This document shows positions 14,601 through 27,844 of a stretch of DNA of 64,000 bases, one piece after another. The notes under the pieces are model-generated. The model ran no database searches and had not been told where the DNA came from. It saw only the letters and a program-made list of their open reading frames with translations. Origin of the DNA: Clavelina lepadiformis (Eukaryota > Chordata > Ascidiacea > Aplousobranchia > Clavelinidae); contig NC_135246.1 of assembly GCF_947623445.1 (NCBI RefSeq), forward strand, positions 17,777,856 to 17,841,855. The letters are read 5' to 3'. Numbering within the stretch: the stretch's first letter is position 1; the number at the start of each line of letters is the position of its first letter. The translations under genes and the position numbers were made by a program.

Positions 14601-17600
14601 TGTTATTACGTCATGCCGACGTTTTGTCCAAATTATCCTTTTTGTTAAAGCTTTGTCAGACTGCGAATTATATCATAGAACTCTTGTTTAAAGATTTTAT
14701 ACTGGTTAGATTTAAATACATTTTCACTGGATCCGTAAATATAGGTTTGCCGCTATTGTGTCGCCTAGAATTGCCTTAACTTATGTCAATACATAAGCCA
14801 TAGAAGTAGGTTTTAAGTTCGCTCGCCATTGTTTGTCTGTTAATACAAACCCGGACATTTAATTCTTGCAGAGTCGTTGGCTGCTTTTTTCTTTTTCTCT
14901 CTCGTTTCTCTTTTTTCCGAATTATTTTCACCGTCTCTCGTCCATTATTATTTCGACAATTGTGTTTGTTTTCATCATAACCTAGCCCTTTGTCTTGTTT
15001 GAATTGTATATGTTCGTTGATATTACCGAACTACCGTTGAAGATCAACGTATAGTGATGTCATAAAAGTAGTTGCAGATTACTGGGGAGGTCACTTCCCC
15101 ACGGGCGAGGTCGTAGTAGAGAGATAATTTTTACACAACGCCCTCAGTCTAAAGGTTCAATGCTAGCAATAAAAGGGCAACAGTTCAGTTCTAGCTACAG
15201 AAACGCAACTAAGCCCAGCCCAATTATAGCCTTAGTAGCGATTAGAATGCAAGCAATTGCATTGCTTACGTTGCATAATCTTATCAGCTCGACAACGGCG
15301 TTGGCGTAACTGTCAACAAAGAAGTGTTTGTCAGTTTAGTCAGCTGTCGGTTTTGACAGTTTAATCATGTTTTTGTTTACGTTCGATCATGTCCGTTTAT
15401 TTTGCCATTTATTTATGTACAGCAGAGAGAGATATTTTATAGATTAATATTTATTTAAAATATTTAAAAATGATGAAACTATGTTTGCCAGAAGAACGAA
15501 GGCTGACAATGTCACCGAATACTTTTTTTGATTTTGATGAGGTAAACGACGTCGTTTGCTACATTTAGTTTCGCTTTTATAAACATAATAAGATATTTTC
15601 TACTCTCATTATCCAACAATGCTATAAATAGTTCAACGTTAAACCCAATAACTTTATTACACTACACAAAGCTTTGTCGAAAATGAAATAAACAAAATAA
15701 TTTTGATGACGGATTTGCGAGCCCGAAACGTTTCTGCACTGAATTTGTCAAATTTACTTCCGCGCTATTATACTTGTCGGATAATATCGTTAATAAAATT
15801 CGCGCAAGTGTAGAAAGAACATGTCAACGGGTCTAAATGACTAACGCCGCCGTTGTTACGTCTACTTTAAAAAAAAAATCGGCAGCTATTTTGCCCTGTC
15901 GCTTGGCGCTGTCGGAATATTTTGCACAGGTGTCGCAATTCCGATCGATAGTAAGGGGATGAAATTTTAAAGTTTTTTGACGATATTTTCATTCATTTCG
16001 GCTTGCCACTGAATACACAGATGCCCTGGCTAATTGACCCAAGGCCCTTCGTGCGCAGTTGGGAGTGTACTGATTCGCATAATACGCTGAACCGCTTTTA
16101 TCAGTTATTTGTGCTTTTCAAAATCTGTCACATGTGTCACTTGCCGCTTATTGTCGTAGGTTGGCGTGGATTTCTCTGCCGTGATTAAGTAACTGATACT
16201 GTTTTGTTTTGTTTTTCAGTCGTCCGGTTACCAATGCAACAATTTCACAAACGGAAATGGCATAATGAGGTCATACTCGGGAGATTTGACGCAACAAATC
16301 AACCAACCGGTAAAATCAAGTTAAATTTGTACTGCGTAGATAAACTTCTTCGTAAAGTTTGTCTTACTGGCTACATATCTATCTTATGGCCTGCGAATGC
16401 TTTATTAACATTGGATATAGACATCACCAGTAACGTAGAGAAATATACAAAGAAAAGTACTTGTAAGAGCAATTTTCTTATCCGTAATTAACCCATCCAC
16501 CATTATTTAGACTACGTTGTCGAGCATCAACCCAATGGGGCTACACCCCCAGATGCAATACCAGTCATCGAGTCCAAACGGCGGAGATGGGGGAAGCAGC
16601 ACTCACAACAGCCCCTTCACACCCAGCCCCCCACAGGGTTTCGACTACCCCACTTCACCCCACGTGAAGCCGTCGATACCCTCAAAGTAAGTGGGGACAT
16701 TTTAGGGAGTAAAACTTGGGTAATGCCCAGAAATAGGGTAAGGTTGAGTAGTTGGGTCTCTGCTGTATTGAGCACTATTTTTAATTCTCTTTTTGTCGTT
16801 AAACTACGGATATATCTTAAACACGATAAATGTCACGTATTTTAAAATCAATTTGCTTGTAAAACAACGCGTTACTTCGTCAAACACACGTCAGACATTT
16901 TGGGCAGTTACGTCAGAGCACCATTCGTGCTAACGAACTTTTTTGAGTATTTGCCTAAGAACGCGTGTCAGCGTGCACACCTTATATCGGATGAAATTTC
17001 AATAACATTCGCTGTTTAATTGGCAGCTTATATGTTTGTGTAAACACTCATCTTTTCGAACACTGGCCGTTAAAAATTATCTCTGCTCAACGTTCGCTTC
17101 AACGAGGAATAAAAATCTCCGAAATCGCAAATTCCGCCGCTATTATGCACAGAACTGAAGTAAACAATCCTCTTTGTGACAAAAGGGTTTTCTTATCGTC
17201 ATTATTCGGTTGATTCACGGGACTAACGATTTAGATTCAGATACATCCCACTTTGAACCCTGGGTATCACGTCAGCTGCGTGTTAAGCCCGTCGCGGCAT
17301 TAGTGCAAACACTGCCCATATATTGTAACCCTGGCTTGCGCAAATAGATGTGATTTAAATTCGGGCGTAGACGAACGAAATCACAGGTATTAGTACTTGA
17401 AGCCATTAGTGGAACAGTTACCATAGTTGCCAGTGCTAATATTAGTAGAGAACACAGCGATCTGAACCCGATCTGAAAGGTGTCGTATTTGCCCAAGTAA
17501 CGGTCGAACCGACATATTTCTCTATCGGTCTCTTTAAATGTCCTTACTGTAAATATTACCCAACGGTCTTTCTCTCAGCGGCCCGACACTGATCTTAAAA

Positions 17601-20600
17601 GAGCATGTTGCTCATTATATCGAACCTTTGACACTTGAAAAGCAGAATGGTCATATATTAAAAGCGTGTCGTTTATTTTGTGTGCGCCAGTCTTAATTCA
17701 ACCAACTTCAGACTCCTTGATAAATTAGGTCGCCCGTCCCAACTTTTGCGTAGTTATGACGTCAAATAACGCGTGGCTGTGGGTTAAACGGGACCAGTAA
17801 GACCCATTAATGTCGACTATGAGAATGAACATTTTCAACGAGGAAGTTGACTCACTGGATTTGAGCCGGTTTTCCTTAACTTCAACGTGAGATTTCGCAA
17901 GTTCGGTCGGAGTGATTCATCAAAGTTTATTGTTTGTTTACCTTAAGCCGTTTTCGGTTTTGTTATAATTTAAACATTGTCTAACTTTCCCCATTGTAGA
18001 CCTCCCATTAAACGCGACCACGCACAATGTTGTTTTAAGTTTTATTATTCGTTGAAGATTTTTGCTATTGTGTTGTTTCGTGTCGCCGAGTTTCAACATT
18101 GCTCGGTTTTCAAACTTTCGCGTTTCGTAGTCGTGGCTTGTGCAAACAGGTAAATAAAACTGCGATAAGGCCTCGACCACTTGTGCATTACATTTATTCA
18201 AATCATACGATATACAGTTGTACCTTTCGGACTTAGTGTAGTGTGAACGGTTTTGAAGTTTTAACTGATAAGGTTTCAACCAATCGCGCCAAAGTGTTAC
18301 TTAAATAGCCCACTTGCTAGTTAAAGTGCTTAGTTTTAAAGACCCAGCTAAGCACATGAGCACATCATAAAAGTCCACTTAAATATGATGGTTTATTTAG
18401 CGAAACACTTCAAACTGGCCAGTGTGGCTGTAAAACGTTTTTCACTTCGCATTATTTTAATTTTTGCAAACTCATTGTTAATGAGCTCAGAATGTAACAA
18501 ATTATTTTGGTGACTTGAAGTAAAATGGCGTCAATGGACGTACTCCCTGGCGTAAAAACGTCCCAATTTATCTCAAATCTGTTCTTCAAAACGAACAATC
18601 AGATGAAACATTCTCCCTTTTACTTTCCACTCCCCGTGACTCACGGATGTTTTTACAAACGCTGCTTTTTGATTGGCTCCCGATCGAGACCGCTGTCCAA
18701 TCATGTATCAGATTTCGATAAGATACTGTACTTCAGCGAGCATAAAAACTCGTTCTGGCTATTTTTCTGTTTTAAATTTGGTATTAATTCTTGGGTGGGT
18801 ACCTAGCAGTTAAAATTAATAAGATGTTTATGTTTTGCAGCACTGATTATCCGGGAGATTACGGATTTCAGATCAACTTTGGGGAAACCACCGAATCTGC
18901 GCCAAAAAGTGCCCAGTACACGGTAAGTTAGTTATTCGGAAACAATATTTTTTTGCAAAGAACTCAACCTAATAGCCGATTCACGGTTTTAGCTGTTTTA
19001 CGCTGACTCTCGAGCGGTGACTGCGGACGCCTGTTTTGGTTTCAGTTAATGCTTCAATCTTGGTGCGCGATTGTCAGACAACCACGTTATCAAACAGTTG
19101 TGCTTAATTTTCGTTCCGTGCCTTGCGTCTACCGCTTTGATGCCGCCGCGTTAATGGAGCTCAAAGCGTTTGTTTTTTGATCTCACCGATGTCTGACAAT
19201 TTCTAGTTACATTCGCCGGCAAAGTGTTAAAGATATTTCAAACTCCTTCATGTCTCTGTTATGACTTTTGCCGTCTTTGATGGTGTCCAGCGCACGCTCC
19301 GCACAGCATGTATAAGCTGGAGGGGACTAAAGCATATTCTAACACGAAACAAATAAGCGTGGACCCAGGATCTCTAGCTAAGCTGTAAACTTTAATATTG
19401 ACGCTGTTGCAGTAAGGTGGACAATTGTATAGTTTAAGCAAAAACTTTTTCCGGGCTTAAAGAGATATTTGCTACAACAGTTGATCTAATGGGCCTAAAC
19501 CTTTTGATCAACACGAAATCTAGATTTCTTTTCATAACTTCGCTTGTCACAATATTTAGTTAAGATGTGTGCGTGGGTTATTGAAAACGAGATTATAGAA
19601 TATATGGCCATTGTTACGACACATGACATCGCCAACTTCAAAGGACTTGTGTTTCAGTTTTCGTAAAATTTTATGCTCTCTTTGCTATTGAAGCCAATTT
19701 TGGGAAACAACGTCTAGTAATCACGATAAAAATTATTGCCTTCCCCGCAATATTTTATATACTTGTGTCAGCAGAAATTCGCGACATGGCTTCGGCGCCA
19801 TTTCACCCTCGCGATCGTGTCCATCAAACTCGATTGTGACGTCACAATTGCTGTCAGACGACGTCGTGTGTCGTATTTGCTTAATCTTGCGGAAAATTCG
19901 ATTTTATCGATATAAAAATGCAGACAGAATGCGATACCTGGGGCTCGGCAGAAAAGCATTAGTTTGTGGGTTTGTGTTCCACTCCACGGGTCGCCAAGTT
20001 AAACCTCCGAATTATTGCTGGCTTATCTTGTAAGCCGTGTTCGTTTTTAAAACTAAATGCCAAAACCGTAAAATTTACGCTCGGCCCGAGTCTCCCGTCG
20101 TTTAAAGTATCTTAACTGCTAAGCCACGTTGCTCTGCCTAGAATGTTAACAATAGCCCACACGGGATCTCCTGGGGATTTTTGTTGCTGGATTCTAACGT
20201 CCCTTAAACCTCCTTGGCGAAGGACCGTGTCAATTTGGCGTTGCCTCGACGCAATGCTTTAGAGTGTTTGTTTGCAGTTTTATTTCATCCTGTCGTCGGT
20301 TATGGATTTTTGGCATGAAATAGTCCCAAATAAATCCAATACTTTATGTCGTCTGTCACCGCCAACGTCTTAATGCGAATTCTTTTTCATCCACCACCGG
20401 CCGTGCTCTATTTGTACAGGAGGGTCTAAGACCTTACTTGTATAAGGCTTATTATACCGATGGCTTATTACCTTCAGTGCCTCGGTCTTTTGTACCGGCC
20501 AGGGCACTCGACAGGACTCAGCCGTTCTCGAATGTTAACTCAGCTCACCTTGCGCGTTCCAAAAAATTGTGCCCATTCTATAAAACAGCAGCTTCGTGCT

Positions 20601-23600
20601 CGTTGGTTTATAAATCAGAACAAAGCGAAACCACTTTAGATATCTTCATCTATTTTGAACTTGCCGCCTATTAATAATTGATACCGCTTTATGGCGTCAC
20701 AATCGCTTGTGTATAGTGGTTTCCTTTGATCTTAGGGCAACGTCTTGTTTTACGTATGTCGATTTTGCAACGCAATGACAGCAGACGAAAATTAATTACG
20801 GTCAAATTAGTAGTTGCGGCGGTCGTACGTCCCGTCAGCTGACTTCGCAATCCTCGGAAAAACAAAGTTTGTGTTTGATTGTGGTGTAATAATGGTGTCT
20901 CTTTGGCAACATCGCTTTTAGCCTCGAAAGATTAATTGGTGTTGTTTAATGTAAAATCGCAGTTTATTTTTACAGTGAACTCATAACTTCTTTCATCTGT
21001 TTGTTTGGTTTATTTATCTTATGTTTATTTTTTACTCAGTACTCGCCAAGCTTAAACAAGCTCTTCGTCAAAATGAACGTGACCTGCCCCATAAGGTTCA
21101 AGTGCGAACGACCCCCACCAATGAACAGCATTGTCCGGGCAATCCCCGTCTTCAAGAGACCGGAACACGTCACCGACATCGTCACGAGATGCCCGAACCA
21201 CAGGATACCGGATGAACGTAAGTTTCATAGGTTTTGGGTTTGAATCGAGATGACGCTAAGGGCACTATAAAGTCAAACGTAAGTTTCCGTTTAAGTTATT
21301 TCCAATCGTTCATCACGGCGCGACGTTTTATTTTGAGAAAAAAACTTGAAAGCTTAAATACGCGGATCTCGTCTATATTGATTAGTTATGATTTATGACG
21401 TAACAAGAGGCGATTTATTTTGTAACGAGTGCACTTGTACTTTATCAAAATATATTCCCAGCGAGACGATTTCTTAAAATAAAAGATCTACAAGCTAGCG
21501 CAACATTGTCCCGGGCATCAGACATTGTGTTGGTTTCTAAAGAGAATTTGCCCACCTAGCTCTGTCAGACTTTATTAAATACGTTATGTTTTTGCTACTT
21601 CAAGGACCCACGCTCGTCGTGTTTTGCGACACTTGCTTTCTTGTTGTTTTAACGTTCTGGCCGAAGAGCCTGGGAACCTTGCTATGTGGGAATGTGTACA
21701 GAGCACTTGTACTTGATTTAAATTAAACAACGAACACAATATTGCAATTTTCCACCGACATTTGAAATCGAATCCAATATCTCTGATATTGAAAATTTCT
21801 ACTGTATTGTGTGATCATAGTAATTCCTTCAAAACTTGAATGAAAAGATTTTTTTCAACGCATTTAGTCGAAGGATGATATTTTGAATAGATTGCGTTTC
21901 GTCACAATGCCATAGTAATAACAACGTAAGAATCGGCCATTGACATACGAAAACAATTCCCTTTATGACGTTGCAACGACGATAAAGCCAAATATGGGCT
22001 TGGCCTTTTCACTATTATTATGTCACAATGATAGGATTTTTCATCGAATTCGTCGCAAATGTCTTGAATGGAAGAAACACAAAGAGCATAGACAAGGACA
22101 AATTATTTTAATAGCTACTTTCATAGCGTACGAAGTAGCGCACAGTTTGAGGTCACAGTAGCAAACAACTTTCCCTTTTTTGCCAGATCAATATCTGGGA
22201 CGATCTGGCCACTTGATCAGGGCCGAAATGCCGGACGATCGTCACGTCCGTTATGACGTAGCTTCCGACCACCGGGAGAGCGTTTCTGTTCTCTACGAAA
22301 GACCTCAGGTAACACGTCCTTAATGACGTCACTAGGTTTCGATCGTGTCATCATTAGTGGTATATATCGACCCGCGTCTTTATTAAGTGTAACGAACTTG
22401 TCTGAATCGCAGGTTGGCGCCGAGTTCACTACAGTCCTGTACAAGTTCATGTGTCTATCCAGCTGCGTGGGGGGCATCAACAGGCGGCCGCTACTCACTG
22501 TGTTTGTGCTCGAAAACGCGGAGTAAGTGATTTTCGTTGGACAATTGATGAATGCATCCCTATTAAGAAAAGTCTGTGTAAAATCAATCACTACTTAGCG
22601 TTTTTCCCAGCGTTAAGTAGCTGCCGTGTGCATAAAGATCCCAAATGTTGACTATTTGCTTTATACAAGTACACGTTTTATTAGTCTGAGACAAACCTAA
22701 GGGTTTTACAGCAACCTACCACCTACACCTACAAGCCTGGCAGCCACCTACAAGCTAACCCAACTATTTTCTATCATCAGAGGACAGGTGCTCGGGCGCC
22801 GCGTAGTGGAGGTGAGAATATGTTCTTGTCCTGGGCGAGACCGATCACAAGAAGAGAAAAGAAAAACAGTCGACACGTCTATGAATCAAGGCAACGGCCA
22901 GGACAAGACTGGCAAGCGACGTGAGTATTGCGCTGATTTGAACCGTTATTGGTTTCCGATTGAAATTCTCGTTCGTGCGTGTGTTTTCGGTGATTGATCG
23001 CGTCCCTGGTACTTTCTAGCTGAGTCAATTAACTTCCAGTATTGAGAATGCATGTTTAATGAATCCTCTTCTCAAAATCTTTTTTGCTCGATCTACTTTG
23101 TGCTTTGTTTTGTAATGAGCAGCTTACCCAGCAGGCTTCTTCACGTATGACTAATTTCTATATTTGCAAATTACCGTGCGGTGTCTATTTTGCATTTTAT
23201 ATGATTTCTATGTTTGCCTTCATAGCTTATAAGAACCTGCACACTTCGATGGAGCTCGTGCAAAGCAACTCAGCGAAGAAGAAGAGATCGTCGCCCGGAT
23301 CCGGCGACCAGGAGGAATTTATCTTGAGGGTAAATCTCTTCGCTGTTAAAATAAATATGGAAATTTTTTTGCATATTTTCATGGTGACGTAACTGATCAA
23401 CCGTATGACGTTATTCTTAGATTCGTGGCCGCGAGAAATACTTGATGCTGAAACGCGTCAAGGAAGCGCTGGATCTTATGGAATACGTCACTCCGCAGCA
23501 GCAGGAAGCATACAGGAACAAGGAAAATCAGGAGGAAGCGTCATTGAGACAGTAAGTGCAACGTCACTATGCTTACATTATGAAGTCATCATAGTATTAC

Positions 23601-26600
23601 ATTCATATCGAAATTGTGCGCTGCGAGATCCAAGTTCAACTATTTTTACGGAAAAAAAACGAGGATGATTATTTAGGCAGACATAGTTAGCATCAGGCTC
23701 GCTCGAATCGCGTCGCCCTGCTCATAACATAGAGTAGCTTTGATGGCTCTTTGAAATTCACATCATTTAGCTGCTGAAAATTGTCCGCCACTTTTTATTG
23801 AGGGAATTAATTGATGCACGAATTTTTATTAAAGATATTTCAAATAGTCATCAAATCTAATCTGTGTTCTTTTGTTTTTTCTTTCCCTCGCCCTCCTTGA
23901 AAACCCTAACGTCACTTCCTTCGTCACCTTATTCATGACGTCACAATGCGATCGTCGATGTGCAGCCAAACTTTTAAAGTGGAGCAGCCGATGACGCAGC
24001 TGACTTCATTTCCCAAGAAGCCTGTGACGTCTTCGTATTGACGCAGCATCACGTGATTAACGTCACTCTGTCGACTACCAATCAGAAGAAGTTCCGCCCT
24101 GTATTGAAAGAATTTTAAAAATTGGTTAAAAAATTTTTGGTAATTTATAATTTCGAGTGTTTTTTCTTTTTATTTTAAAGCTTTTGAAGCGAGGTGTTCT
24201 GGTTTCTTTATCTTTGCTGGCGTAATTTCTGACAAATGTTTTGTAAACTTTTGTCATGTTTAAAATCGACGAACAAAATCGCTTCATCGATATTGAACAA
24301 CCTTGAATAGTTGAATCAATAGCACAGCGTACCGTATCTTCGACTCTTGCTAATTCCATAATGCATAAAATATCTTGGCGAAATTTCTTACAAGTTTACG
24401 TTATTTTCTGAGAAATCATATTCCTTTTATGACGTCACACTCACGGTCATCGTCTTGCCTTTATTTGGACATTGTCAATGTAGAGTGATGTACGTTGACG
24501 AACATTGCTGTTGATGGCAAAGCCGTTAGTTAGAACTGCCAAAGAAAAATCTTAAACGCTGATCTAAGCTTGACCAAGCTGCTATAGACCAAACCCGCTT
24601 TGTTATGCCTAAGTTGTACTCAAGTCTAAAGCATGCACCCTGCCATATAATGCCCCTTACTCGTTTTTTGTTATGTCACAAAACCGCTTTCTATTGGAAA
24701 AATAAATTGCACCGGTGAAGATTTATGACGTAGGATTTCACGCCAATTATGTCTTTGAAATGGTCTTTTGTATGATAAAAACTTTGCTATAAAACACGGT
24801 TTCGTTGGTTTTTCTTTCACAGCTTTTTGTATATTGTTTGACAGATGTGCCTTTATGTCGGTTGTAATTAATTTCTTTCGCACATTTTATAACTGTTGTT
24901 GTGCCTGTATTTTCTTTTTCTATTATGATTTTTATGTGGATCGTAACTGCCAACTAGTGTACCACAAGATAGCGCAATGGATCCCGCTAGGTGCTGTGTA
25001 CTGATCCTAGTGGCCCGCTTTTTGGTACCGCCACGTAGCGCCGTCTCCTATCTATACAAATTGGTTATAGAAATCATAAAGAAAAACGTTCACTATACCG
25101 AAACAATGGTTCATTGTTACATCACTATTGCTGCTACGTATAAGCTAAACTGTTCTAGAAACTTCTGACAATCATAATTTTCTAGAACCCAAACTACTGA
25201 AGCGTCTCACTGCTTGCAAATTTGTAACCACCAGCGCGCATTTTTTGATATCTTTCTCTTGTTTACGTAATCAATGATGTCACTCGTATATGACGTAACA
25301 GACACAGTGATTACGTTTGATGATATAATAATTGCATTTTGGCGAGTGAGCCTTTACTGTGTGACGTCACTGTGTTTTTGATCATCATTTTTTTCTTAAA
25401 GATAAAAATTAGCTGATGTTTTTTTAGAAGTGACATTTCTACGTAAAGTTTGATTTTCCTTAAGTTTTATGTCCCTGTTCACCACACATATATGTACGCT
25501 GTGCTTCGAATTTCTACTTTAACGCGTTTCCAAGATTTTCACAAACCCATAATGAAAAAAATGGCCTTGATTTTTTCCGAACTTGCTTTTTCATTCCGTT
25601 TTATCCAACTTGGTGCTCTTTTTATTTTAAGTTTGAAGTTTGGCATCTTTTAGTCCGATCAAGTTTACAAGAAATGTTTCGCTTTGTACAGAGCTTATTA
25701 TTTGAAAATAAAACTGGATTGTTGTAAACTGCTTTGTTTTTTTTTTCAGTTAATACAATTCTATGAGCAGTCACTCTCAGAGTAGCTTTATATGCAAACT
25801 TCAGGCGATATTTTGACGCATCTCAAAATTTAAATAGAAATCGTCTGCTAATATCAAGTTTTGCAAATGTTTAACTTATTTTTCAAATGATTGTTTTAAA
25901 TACCGTTGTTAAATAATAAGTTTTTTATTGTGATGTTATAATCTGCATTTAGATTGACAACTGACGCTCGTCTGTTCTCTTCGATTCCGTCGCAGCCCGA
26001 AGGTAAGAGAATTGGAAATTTGTTTGAAATTAAATTGTTTGGTTTTGTCCAGGTGCCACTGACGTAATTATCTTTTTTCAGCCTCGTCTAACCCCTCCAC
26101 GTCATCAAACATAGCGACCCACTTCTCCGTTGCCGACCCCATAGTTAGTGACATCACTTCCGTGTCGACCTCGAGCATGTTGACCCCCTCGCACTCGAAT
26201 CAACCCCTGACCGCCACCCCCACCGGCTCCCTTTCCACCCCGCCACTGACGGAATTCTCGCAAACGAGCGCGTCCGATCCGGCGCCTGACTTTCCCCAAC
26301 ATGGGAATTACTGGACAGTGGACGCCAGCCAGTTGGGCTGTGACGTCCCTGACCAATCGGGGAGCCAGGTCGCTGAGACTTTGGAAGCCCAACCTTCGAC
26401 GTCATGGTCGCAGAATTTTGCTGGAGCGAGGTGAGTGACGTTTCTTGGTTTTCATTTTTTGGGTTCGTTGTATTTTGATTACGCCATTCTTGGTTTTTAC
26501 GCTATTATTTCAAGTTTTTTACAAGCGTGTGAGGTGTTTGTGGTTTCAACTGTATTTGATCTGAATCAACCGACGTCAAAAAACTGAAACATTTTACAGC

Positions 26601-27410
26601 AAACCAGCAAGTGACGGTCTCACTTTGAACAGAGAACCTTCGTCGCTTGCGCGGGAATGTAGCGGTCTCTCAACCTTGTCTTTTTCAAGTCAGTCATCTG
26701 AACCAGGTATAGACCGAACTTGTTTCGAAATCTACCTGTGTCATGTACCGGTACTTTGTGTTTTGCATGTTTTTAATTCAGGTGTGATAGTGGTTGTTTT
26801 CTGCAATTATTGTTGTAACTTTTTGCTTTATTACGTAATATTGCTTGTGCTTATTCAAGTAAGTTATATAGTTCTATGTCATGTTGCCGATTTGTCTCTT
26901 CTGTTCTTATTTATTGTTGACGGTTTGCAGCCATTGGTCGTTACATCACTCGTATTCTACTACGTCAAACCGTATCACTCAACCGTGGAACAAATTCCAA
27001 CGACTGGAAACTTAATGACGACAAGGTATTTATGACTTAATAATTACATAAAGAGTACCTTTTACCTGTTTGTAATCTCGATGTAGGAGGCAGCACGTGT
27101 AGCTGCTCTTACTGTGATGGTTCGAATAGACGGATAAAAGTGATAGGTTGCGCATCACATCTTACCAGTTATAATTTCACATCGCGTGATTTTGTCCTTT
27201 TGGTCTCCGTTCTACCATAATCACTTTTATTAGACCGAAGATAATTTTGCAGTTTATCAATCAGATTCTCTCTTTCAGCCGGAGGAACCCTTGCTCCGTC
27301 TTCCTACGATGAAGAGCGAAAGGTTTGACGAAGAGGATGATGACGTAATCCCTACATCTTCGTCGGCATCCACTGAGAAGTCCTCCAGGAGTGACTTAAA
27401 TTTCGTTTAA
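2661..27410 (+). CDS. p53/p73: p53/p63/p73-family transcription factor, complete, 16 coding exons
   Basis: Sequence-specific nuclear transcription factor of the p53 family (DNA damage and developmental control in relatives). Coding exons: 2661-2734, 8065-8224, 16220-16309, 16511-16686, 18841-18922, 21040-21217, 22187-22308, 22413-22522, 22781-22920, 23226-23329, 23421-23551, 25953-26002, 26082-26430, 26600-26706, 26931-27025, 27279-27410. Phases agree at every junction, giving 699 aa. An N-terminal transactivation motif FSDIWK sits at residues 13-18. The DNA-binding domain covers about 167-360 and starts NTDYPG. It keeps the zinc ligands (TRCPNH and MCLSSC) and the DNA-contact arginines in NRRP and [11 protein letters not shown] basic AKKKR signal precedes the tetramerisation helix ([17 protein letters not shown], about 413-429), and a second helix follows, as in p63/p73. 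The 240-residue tail is Ser/Thr/Pro-rich and no SAM domain is seen. The tail holds MKSE, close to a SUMO site. ATG 2661 is the first Met before the transactivation motif. The family call is very secure; the orthology within it (ancestral p53/p63/p73) is inferred. Confidence 0.95.
2735..8064 (+). other. p53/p73 intron 1 (5.3 kb)
   Basis: Bounded by CCA|GTGAGT and TTACAG|GT. No protein-like open frame with splice signals, RNA gene or clear transposon was seen. It contains one TGACGTCA (4070-4077). Large 5' introns are usual in p53-family genes, where internal promoters can lie. Confidence 0.6.
8225..16219 (+). other. p53/p73 intron 2 (8.0 kb)
   Basis: Largest intron of the gene. It holds two TGACGTCA sites (9006-9013, 9081-9088) and the TATA-containing block near 11.1-11.5 kb listed separately. 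A direct repeat of TTAGTGGGTCAC lies near 12.89-12.92 kb. Nothing coding is supported. Confidence 0.55.
11334..11342 (+). promoter_or_regulatory. TATA-box-like TATATAAAA inside p53/p73 intron 2
   Basis: A strong TATA match with an AATAAA about 85 bp downstream (near 11427), inside a less AT-rich block (about 11.09-11.47 kb). The spacing of TATA and poly(A) signal resembles a solo retroviral-type LTR. It could instead be an internal promoter for N-terminally shortened isoforms, as p63/p73 use. No matching terminal dinucleotides or target duplication could be fixed, so both readings remain open. Confidence 0.25.
16687..21039 (+). other. p53/p73 introns 4 and 5
   Basis: Introns 16687-18840 and 18923-21039 flank the 82-bp exon that opens the DNA-binding domain. 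No other gene or clear repeat was seen. TGACGTCA occurs at 17757-17764 and 19837-19844. Confidence 0.55.
23552..25952 (+). other. p53/p73 intron 11 (2.4 kb)
   Basis: Separates the tetramerisation exon from the tail exons. It carries three TGACGTCA sites (23936-23943, 24430-24437, 25362-25369) within 1.5 kb, the densest run in the window. No coding potential was recognised. Confidence 0.55.
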
Positions 27411-27838
27411 TGAAAGTTTCAGAACTTGTTCCAAGGTGGAGTTGTTTGAATCCCGGGTTGTTTGGTCGGAAAATGTATTCAAGACTTTCTTTGAACTTGT
27501 GTCAGTTGCTGAATATTCAAACAAAAAATCAGCCCGGCCAGTCGAATTATTACATCTTTAAGTTTATTCACGGCATTCCAACTATTTTATGCATTTTTGT
27601 ACGTAGATGAAAATAGCTAAAGTTTCTTTTAAAACGTTGAACTATTTCTCGTGATTAGTTTACAAAATGTAGGCCAAAAAGTTTGAAATGGTTCATAATG
27701 TTTCTTGTGTGAATATCATTAAGTTGCTAGTGATGATTATTTCGTTCGTCTTCTACTGTAGTACGGTTTTCGTTTTTCTGCTTGTGTTTTGTTAGCATGG
27801 ATGTTTTTTGTTCTTGTTTTCACTTGTTGCCGTTCACA

Positions 27839-27844
27839 AATAAA
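27839..27844 (+). terminator. probable poly(A) signal AATAAA of p53/p73
   Basis: First AATAAA after the p53/p73 stop codon, 429 bp downstream, giving a 3' UTR of about 450 bp. No competing gene lies between. Confidence 0.55.

Noticed and set aside
22217..22591. 124-aa minus-strand open frame
   Set aside because: Opposite two verified DNA-binding-domain exons of p53/p73; no splice or family support.
26105..26392. Minus-strand open frames of 83-95 aa opposite a p53/p73 tail exon
   Set aside because: Antisense shadows of the GC-richer exon 26082-26430, which is in phase with its neighbours.
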